Positions 57,523 through 64,000 of a stretch of 64,000 nt of DNA are shown here, piece by piece. Position numbers and translations under genes: made by a program. The stretch is from contig CAJWHT010000004.1 of NCBI GenBank assembly GCA_913041495.1, positions 1 through 64,000 of the forward strand. The letters run 5' to 3'. The stretch comes from an uncultured Desulfobacteraceae bacterium (GTDB taxonomy: Bacteria > Desulfobacterota > Desulfobacteria > Desulfobacterales > Desulfobacteraceae). The notes below the pieces were generated by a model. That model was given only the letters and a program-made list of their open reading frames with translations. It was not told where the DNA came from and searched no databases. Numbering within the stretch: position 1 is the first letter of the stretch; each line of letters begins with the position of its first letter.

Positions 57523-59073
57523 GTGACATTACATCAGTATAACACCCTGTCACGGGACACCGACCATCTTGTGGATATCTGTCTTGCCCTGTCGCGGGAA
57601 AAGGATCTGACACACCTGCTGGATCTGATCGTGACAAAGGCAAGACAGCTGACCCATGCCCAGGCCGGCAGCCTGTATATGGTGGATGGGGATGTGCTCA
57701 GTTTTGAAGTGCTCCAGAACGGTCCCCTGAACATCTATTATATAAAACAGGACGAGTCCGCCCCGCCCATGCCTTCGGTCCCCCTGAAGAAAGACGGAGC
57801 GCCGAACATGTCCAACGTGTCTTCCTGTGTGGCCAACACCGGGCTGCCCCTCCATATTGAAGATCTGTATGCCCCGGGGCAGAGGCAGTTTTCCGGGGTG
57901 TACGCCTGGGACCAGTCGTCGGGGTTCCGCTCCATTTCCATGCTGGCGCTTCCCCTCATCGGTTACAGGGGGGAGGTGGTGGCTGTACTACAGCTCATCA
58001 ACCGGCAAAACAAAAACACCGGAAAGGTCCGGCCGTTCAGCAAAACTGATATCCACATTATGACGGCCATTGCCTCACAGGCTGCCGTGGCCATCGTCAA
58101 GGTCCGGCTGATTGATGAACTTCAGGCGCTGATGTATTCCTTTGTCAAGGCCATTGCCTGGGCCGTGGATGCCAAATCCCGGGTTACCGGGGAGCATATT
58201 AACCGGGTTGCGGGGCTGACCATGCGGATTGCCCGGCTGGTGAACGATACCACCACAGGTCCCTTCAAAGATGTCCGGTTCAGCGAAGATAATCTTGAAG
58301 AGTTGAAGTATGCGGCATGGATGCACGATGTGGGAAAGATCATCACGCCCTGGCATCTCATTGAAAAATCAAGAAAACTTGAAGGGGTGATCGACGGTAT
58401 GGCAGTGATCCGGGAACGGTTTGAGGTCATACGGATGAGCTGCCGGTTTGACTGGATGGCATCCGAGGGTGCCAAATCCGATGGGGGGCTTGAACGTGAA
58501 TTGTCCGCCATTGACCGGGCGTATCAATTCCTGGTGGCCTGCAACACCGGAAAAATGCCCATGGATGAGGCTGCCATGGCCCGGCTGGAAGAGATCGGGA
58601 AACAGACCTATAAAGACAGCAAGGGGAAGGTCAGGCCCTGGCTGACCGAAGAGGAGCTTGGCCTGTTGTGTATCCGCTTTGGCAACTTGAGTGCCGAGGA
58701 ACGGCAGATCATCCAGGATCATGCACTGATGACCCGAAAAATTCTCAGTAACATCCAGTTCCCCCGCCACTTGGCGCGGGTACCGGATTATGCTGCCAGC
58801 CACCATGAGAAACCGGATGGCAGCGGATATCCCCAAGGGCTTTTAGGGGATGCGGTTCCCCTGCAGGCAAGAATCATGGCCATTGCCGATATCTTTGAAG
58901 CCCTTACGGCAAAGAACCGCCCGTATAAACAACCAATGTCCCCGGATGAGGCAGGCGCCATTCTTGAAAAGATGAAAAAGGGAAACGAAATCGACGGCGA
59001 TCTTTATGATCTGTGCCGGGACAATGGCATCTTTTCACACCCCCCCGTGTCGGATGATTCTTTTGATGACTGA
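57523..59073 (+). CDS. GAF + HD-GYP domain phosphodiesterase
   Basis: GAF (DLIVTKARQLTHAQAGSLYMVDGDVLSFEVLQN), 'AWMHDVGKIITP', 'ASHHEKPDGSGYPQGL'; GTG start at 57523. Confidence 0.92.
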   Translation: MTLHQYNTLSRDTDHLVDICLALSREKDLTHLLDLIVTKARQLTHAQAGSLYMVDGDVLSFEVLQNGPLNIYYIKQDESAPPMPSVPLKKDGAPNMSNVSSCVANTGLPLHIEDLYAPGQRQFSGVYAWDQSSGFRSISMLALPLIGYRGEVVAVLQLINRQNKNTGKVRPFSKTDIHIMTAIASQAAVAIVKVRLIDELQALMYSFVKAIAWAVDAKSRVTGEHINRVAGLTMRIARLVNDTTTGPFKDVRFSEDNLEELKYAAWMHDVGKIITPWHLIEKSRKLEGVIDGMAVIRERFEVIRMSCRFDWMASEGAKSDGGLERELSAIDRAYQFLVACNTGKMPMDEAAMARLEEIGKQTYKDSKGKVRPWLTEEELGLLCIRFGNLSAEERQIIQDHALMTRKILSNIQFPRHLARVPDYAASHHEKPDGSGYPQGLLGDAVPLQARIMAIADIFEALTAKNRPYKQPMSPDEAGAILEKMKKGNEIDGDLYDLCRDNGIFSHPPVSDDSFDD

Positions 59074-59097
59074 AAACCCCATAATCGAATTTAAAAT

Positions 59098-60096
59098 ATG
59101 ACAACAAACATGACTCTTGACGATATGGCCGGACAGCGATTAATGCTGGGGTTTGACGGCCTGACATTGAACGATGAACTCAAACGGCTGATCCGTGATT
59201 TAAGGGCAGGGGGCATCATCTTGTTCAAACCCAATATCCAGACTCCCCGGCAGCTGGAACAGCTCTGCAGTGATGCCAAAGCCTTTGCCAGGGACTGCGG
59301 GCTGCCTGAATTATTTGTTGCGGTGGACCAGGAGGGGGGTGTGGTGGCACGCCTGCGGGCTCCGTTTACGGAGTTTCCGGGCAATCCCCACATACATACC
59401 GCTGATGATGCGGAACACTTTGCAAGGGTGACGGCAGAAGAGCTTGGCGGCATGGGTATCAATATGAACATGGCCCCGGTCATGGATGTAGCGCCGCCGG
59501 ATGTGGACAGCATCATGAAGACACGTGTGTTTCCCGGAGGCGTAGACCTGGTCTCCGAACTCGGATGCACAATGATCCGCACGTTCCAGGAGCAGGGAAT
59601 TCTGGCAGTGGCCAAGCATTTTCCGGGGATCGGGCGGACGGTGAAGGATTCCCACTTCTTTTTGCCGGTGCTGGATGCGGATGAGCAGACGCTTCGGCAA
59701 AGCGATATCCTGCCGTTCCAGGCCGCCATGGCCGCAGGGGTTTCCGGGATCATGCTTTCCCATATTTCTTACCCTAAGCTGGATGACACCTGGCAGGCCA
59801 GTCTTTCTCCGGCCATTGCCCGGGATCTGCTCCGGAGGGATCTGGGTTACGACGGCCTGACCATGACGGACGACCTGGATATGAAGGCAATCTCCCTTCA
59901 GATAGAGGCCTGTATCCGCCAGATCATGGTGGCGGATATTGATCTCGCGCTGATCTGCCATTCCGGTCCGAATATCGGGCGGGCCAGGGACGAAATGGTT
60001 CGGCTGCTGGATACTGATGAGGATATTTATGAACGCGGAAAAGCGTCTGTGAAACGGATTCTTAGGGCAAAGAAACGCTTTTTGACTGGATCCTAA
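59098..60096 (+). CDS. nagZ: Glycoside hydrolase family 3 beta-N-acetylhexosaminidase
   Basis: 'PELFVAVDQEGGVVARLRAPFTEFPGN', 'MNMAPVMDV', 'AVAKHFPGIGRTVKDSH', 'YDGLTMTDDLDMKAI'. Confidence 0.93.
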   Translation: MTTNMTLDDMAGQRLMLGFDGLTLNDELKRLIRDLRAGGIILFKPNIQTPRQLEQLCSDAKAFARDCGLPELFVAVDQEGGVVARLRAPFTEFPGNPHIHTADDAEHFARVTAEELGGMGINMNMAPVMDVAPPDVDSIMKTRVFPGGVDLVSELGCTMIRTFQEQGILAVAKHFPGIGRTVKDSHFFLPVLDADEQTLRQSDILPFQAAMAAGVSGIMLSHISYPKLDDTWQASLSPAIARDLLRRDLGYDGLTMTDDLDMKAISLQIEACIRQIMVADIDLALICHSGPNIGRARDEMVRLLDTDEDIYERGKASVKRILRAKKRFLTGS

Positions 60097-61091
60097 ACTT
60101 TTACCCTGGAGTATACATCCTGATCCGGGCCGCATAGTTCGTTGTTCTGGATCATGGTATAGCCCCTGGCCGCAATCATGGCGGCATTGTCTCCGCACAG
60201 GGACAGGGGCGGGGCATACACGTCTATCCTGCGCTTTTTCGCCTCACGAGTCAAGGTCTCCACAAAGGTCCGGTTGGCGGATACGCCGCCGGCAACGCCG
60301 ATCTGTGAACATTTGCAGGAGAGGGCGGCGCGGATCAGTTTTCTGGTCAGCACATCAATCACAGCGGTTTGGAAACTGGCTGCCACATCCGCCTTGCCGG
60401 CTTCATCAAGGTCCGGGTGTTCGTGGAGGTAACGGGCAACGGCAGATTTTAATCCTGAAAAGCTGAAGTCAAAGCTGTCTTTTTGCAGCATGCTTCTGGG
60501 GAAGCTTGCAGCCGCCGGATTCCCTGTTTTTGCCAGGCGTTCGATCACAGGTCCTCCGGGGTATCCCAGGCCCATCATCTTGGCCACCTTGTCAAATGCT
60601 TCGCCTGCCGCATCGTCCCGGGTCTGGCCTAGGCGCTTGAAGTCATGGGGAGAGGTGACGTGGTAGATGTTGGTATGGCCGCCGGATACCACCAGTGCGA
60701 TAAAGGGAAACACGGGCGGGTGTTCCAGCAGCATCAGGGAGTATATATGTGCTTCCAGGTGATTGACCCCTGCCAGGGGCAATTTGCGGGCCCAGGCAAA
60801 GGCCCGTGCAAAGGAAAATCCCACCAGAAGGGCACCGATGAGGCCGGGCCCCCGGGTGGCGGCGACCCCGTCGATGGCGTCGCGGGTGATGCCGGCATCG
60901 GCCAGTGCCTGGTCCACCACAGGGGTGATGGCCTCCACGTGCATGCGTGAGGCAAGTTCGGGCACCACCCCGCCGTATTTGGCATGGGTATCCACCTGTG
61001 ATGCCACCACTGAAGACAGGATCTGCCGGCCGTCCTTTACCACGGCGGCTGCGGTCTCATCGCAGGAGGACTCAATCCCGAGGATGATCAT
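60093..61091 (-). CDS. tsaD: tRNA N6-adenosine threonylcarbamoyltransferase
   Basis: 'MIILGIESSCDETAAAVVKDG...YGGVVPELASRMHVEAI...GVNHLEAHIYSLML...VSGGHTNIY...GVAGGVSANRTF'. Confidence 0.97.
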   Translation of the reverse strand: MIILGIESSCDETAAAVVKDGRQILSSVVASQVDTHAKYGGVVPELASRMHVEAITPVVDQALADAGITRDAIDGVAATRGPGLIGALLVGFSFARAFAWARKLPLAGVNHLEAHIYSLMLLEHPPVFPFIALVVSGGHTNIYHVTSPHDFKRLGQTRDDAAGEAFDKVAKMMGLGYPGGPVIERLAKTGNPAAASFPRSMLQKDSFDFSFSGLKSAVARYLHEHPDLDEAGKADVAASFQTAVIDVLTRKLIRAALSCKCSQIGVAGGVSANRTFVETLTREAKKRRIDVYAPPLSLCGDNAAMIAARGYTMIQNNELCGPDQDVYSRVKV

Positions 61092-61132
61092 TCTTTATGC
61101 GGTTTCATTGGGTTATGGGGTTCGGGTGGTGA

Positions 61133-62176
61133 TTAAACGTATTGGGTCTGTGCTTCGTTGTTTTCCCGTTCCTGGATTTCACCGATGAGCCACGCATTTT
61201 CCTCCATGGCACCAAGCCGGTCCATGACCTCCTGGGCATTTTTCTCAGGCACCACGACCACCATGCCGATACCGTTGTTGAAGGTGCGCTGCATGTCGGT
61301 TTCAGGTACATTGCCCTCTTTCTGGAGAATCTGGAACACCTGAGGGATCTCCCACGACCCTTTATGAATGACTGCTTTGCAGGCATCGGGGATCACACGG
61401 ATAATGTTTTCATCTATACCGCCGCCCGTGATGTGGACCAGTCCGTGGATGGGCAGATCCCGGGTCAGGCTGAGAACGGTGGAAACATAGATCAATGTGG
61501 GTTTCAGCAGTTCTTCCCCAAGGGTGCCCCCAAGTTCGGGCACCTGGGTATTGACGTCCCAGCCGCATTTGTCAAAAAAGATCTTTCTCACCAGGGAAAA
61601 ACCGTTGGAGTGGATGCCCGAAGAGGCAATGCCGATAAGCTTGTGGCCGGGGCGGATGTAAGAACCGTCAATGATTTTGTCATTGTCCACGATGCCCACT
61701 GAAAAACCGGAGAGATCGTACTCTCCGTCATGGTACATCCCGGGCATCTCCGCGGTCTCTCCGCCGATCAGGGCGCAGTTGGCAAGGGTGCATCCGTCGG
61801 CGATCCCTTTGACGATCTGTTCTGCCACCCGGTTATCCAGGCTGCCCATGGCCAGGTAGTCCAGGAAAAACAGGGGTTTTGCTCCCTGCACAATGATGTC
61901 GTTGACACACATGGCCACCAGGTCGATACCGATGGTATCGTGTTTGTCCATCTGGAAAGCCACTTTGAGTTTGGTTCCCACACCGTCGGTGGAGGAGACC
62001 AGAACCGGGTTGGAAATATTGGAAAGGTTCAGAGAGAAAAGACCGCCGAATCCGCCGATTTCACCCATGACGCCGGATCTGGGAGTGGATTTGGCAATGT
62101 CTTTGATCCGGTCCACCAGGCGGTTGGCCTTATCGATGTCTACACCGGAATCTGCATATGTCAAAGAATCATTCAT
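61133..62176 (-). CDS. purM: Phosphoribosylformylglycinamidine cyclo-ligase
   Basis: 'LTYADSGVDIDKANRLVDRIK...LVSSTDGVGTKLKVAFQMDKHDTIGIDLVAMCVNDIIVQGAKPLFFLDYLAMG'. Confidence 0.97.
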   Translation of the reverse strand: MNDSLTYADSGVDIDKANRLVDRIKDIAKSTPRSGVMGEIGGFGGLFSLNLSNISNPVLVSSTDGVGTKLKVAFQMDKHDTIGIDLVAMCVNDIIVQGAKPLFFLDYLAMGSLDNRVAEQIVKGIADGCTLANCALIGGETAEMPGMYHDGEYDLSGFSVGIVDNDKIIDGSYIRPGHKLIGIASSGIHSNGFSLVRKIFFDKCGWDVNTQVPELGGTLGEELLKPTLIYVSTVLSLTRDLPIHGLVHITGGGIDENIIRVIPDACKAVIHKGSWEIPQVFQILQKEGNVPETDMQRTFNNGIGMVVVVPEKNAQEVMDRLGAMEENAWLIGEIQERENNEAQTQYV

Positions 62177-62335
62177 TTAAGTCACCCTAATAGTATGATA
62201 AGAACGTTCGTCCCCTAAAATCCACCAATGATACCCTCAAAGCCCCGCAAAAGTCAAAAGCTTTTTGACATGGCGTTTTAGATGGGGTATCTAAATTATT
62301 TTAAACCAAAAAGACCTATTGAAGGGGCAAATTCA

Positions 62336-63649
62336 ATGGAAACAATCAATATTGGAATTCTGGGATTCGGCGTGGTCGGGGCCGGCGTTGCAAAATTGCT
62401 CAAGACCAAAAAAGAATTGCTGGAAGCCCGTATCGGTGCTCAGCTCAACCTTAAAACCATCGCCGATATTGATACTGAAACCGACAGGGGCGTGGATTTG
62501 GGTGACACTGCTTTGGTGAACGACGCCATGCAGGTGATAGATGATCCGGATATCCATATTGTGGTGGAACTCATCGGCGGAGAAACCGTTGCCAAACGCT
62601 TTACGCTCAAGGCCCTGGAGAATGGCAAACATGTCGTTACGGCCAACAAGGCGCTTCTGGCAGGGCACGGCAACGAATTGGTGGGTACCGCGCGCCAGAA
62701 CCAGGTGGACCTTGCCTTTGAGGCGTCCTGCGGGGGCTGTATGCCCATTATCAAATCTTTGCGGGAATCCCTGGTGGCCAACGATATTAACGCCATGTCC
62801 GCCATTCTCAACGTCACATGCAACTATATTTTAACAAAGATTTCACAGGACGGATCGGAGTTTGAAGATGCCCTGAAAATTGCCCAGGAACTCGGATTTG
62901 CAGAAGCCGAACCCTCCCTTGATGTGGACGGGCACGACACGGCCCACAAACTTGCCATCCTCAACTCCCTGGCCCACGGCATGGAGATCAATCTGGAAGA
63001 TATCCACGTGGAAGGCATTCGCAATATTACCCCCGTGGACATTGAATTCGCTAGAGAGTTCGGTTACACCATCAAGCTTCTGGCCATCGGCAAGGTCCGC
63101 GAAAACCACGTGGAAGCCCGGGTCCATCCCACGATGATCGCAAAGTCCAACCCCCTATCTTATGTGGACGGGTCCATGAATGCCATTGCCATTGACGCTG
63201 ATGCCACGGGCAAGACCATGCTTTACGGCCACGGCGCCGGCATGATGCCCACGGCCTCTGCAGTGCTTTCCGATATTGCGGATATTGCCCGGAACCTCAT
63301 CGCCAATACCACGCGCCGGGTACCTATCCTGGGGTATCCCGAAGACAATATCCGGAAAATCCCCATCCTGCCCATGTCCGAGCTGCATACCCGGTATTAC
63401 CTGCGGTTTGAAGCCCAGGATCACCCCGGGGTGTTGTCCCGGATTTCAGGGATTCTCGGGGACAATAAGATTTCCATCAAATCCGTTCACCAGAAGGGCC
63501 GCCAGACCAACGGAAAGGTGCCGGTGGTCATGATTACCCATATGGCCAAAGAGGAATGGGTGCAGACCGCCCTGGCCAAGATCTCGGCCACGGATTCCGT
63601 GGTGGGAGCGCCTGTGGTGATCCGTATTGAGGAAGATGAGCAGGCCTGA
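62336..63649 (+). CDS. hom: Homoserine dehydrogenase (with C-terminal ACT domain)
   Basis: 'INIGILGFGVVGAGVAKLL...VVELIGGETVAKRFTLKALENGKHVVTANKALLAGHGNEL...FEASCGGCMPIIKSLRESL'. Confidence 0.96.
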   Translation: METINIGILGFGVVGAGVAKLLKTKKELLEARIGAQLNLKTIADIDTETDRGVDLGDTALVNDAMQVIDDPDIHIVVELIGGETVAKRFTLKALENGKHVVTANKALLAGHGNELVGTARQNQVDLAFEASCGGCMPIIKSLRESLVANDINAMSAILNVTCNYILTKISQDGSEFEDALKIAQELGFAEAEPSLDVDGHDTAHKLAILNSLAHGMEINLEDIHVEGIRNITPVDIEFAREFGYTIKLLAIGKVRENHVEARVHPTMIAKSNPLSYVDGSMNAIAIDADATGKTMLYGHGAGMMPTASAVLSDIADIARNLIANTTRRVPILGYPEDNIRKIPILPMSELHTRYYLRFEAQDHPGVLSRISGILGDNKISIKSVHQKGRQTNGKVPVVMITHMAKEEWVQTALAKISATDSVVGAPVVIRIEEDEQA

Positions 63650-63707
63650 CGTTCACTGATAACAGTCCGCTGATGCGTGAAAAATTATATACAATTTGGA
63701 GTAAGAG

Positions 63708-64000
63708 ATGAAGATACTTGTTGCTGATCTGGAAGGGGTGTTTCTGCCTGAAATCTGGATCAATGTGGCCCAAAAAACCGGGATCGAAGAACTCAAACTC
63801 ACCACCCGGGATATCAGTGATTATGATGTGCTCATGAAGCGTCGCCTTACGATTCTGGATGAAAACAACCTGACCCTTAAAGATATCCAGGATGTCATCG
63901 CAACCCTGGAGCCCCTGGAAGGGGCGAGGCAGATGCTTGACTGGATCAGGGAGCGGACCCAGATCATCATCCTTTCTGATACTTTTGAGGAATTCGCAGG
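63708..64000 (+). CDS. thrH: Bifunctional phosphoserine phosphatase/homoserine phosphotransferase, ThrH-like (partial, runs off window)
   Basis: 'MKILVADLEGVFLPEIWINVAQKTGIEELKLTTRDISDYDVLMKRRLTILDENNLTLKDIQDVIATLEPLEGARQMLDWIRERTQIIILSDTFEEFA'. Confidence 0.93.
   Translation, partial: MKILVADLEGVFLPEIWINVAQKTGIEELKLTTRDISDYDVLMKRRLTILDENNLTLKDIQDVIATLEPLEGARQMLDWIRERTQIIILSDTFEEFA

Overview
This 64-kb window looks like the chromosome of an anaerobic deltaproteobacterium, probably Desulfobacterota / Desulfobacteraceae-like. That assignment is an inference from gene content: heterodisulfide-reductase-like Fe-S protein, tungsten aldehyde oxidoreductase, 2-hydroxyacyl-CoA dehydratase, TRAP transporter and many sigma54-type elements. 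It is densely coded. I saw no rRNA, tRNA, CRISPR array or transposase. Main content: TRAP transporter (dctMQP); PPK2; an HdrB/GlpC-like Fe-S oxidoreductase whose reading frame crosses an in-frame UGA followed by a SECIS-like hairpin (candidate selenoprotein); M15 and M99 peptidoglycan peptidases; a 2-hydroxyacyl-CoA dehydratase/activase/SDR cluster with a divergent TetR gene; two tandem giant FecR-RTX proteins (1887 and 2296 aa); glnK-amtB with a near-consensus sigma54 promoter and a 20-bp-arm palindrome; a polar amino acid ABC transporter without a local ATPase; a two-component system; a PAS-AAA-Fis sigma54 activator; AOR plus class II aldolase; malic enzyme; aconitase; acyl-CoA ligase; a divergent diadenylate-cyclase-like gene overlapping a His-rich gene and followed by a GAF/HD-GYP gene; then nagZ, tsaD, purM, hom and thrH. 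The strongest hunting targets are the UGA-containing Fe-S protein with its putative sigma54 control, the DAC-like/His-rich/HD-GYP operon, and the paired FecR-RTX giants with long non-RTX repeat modules.
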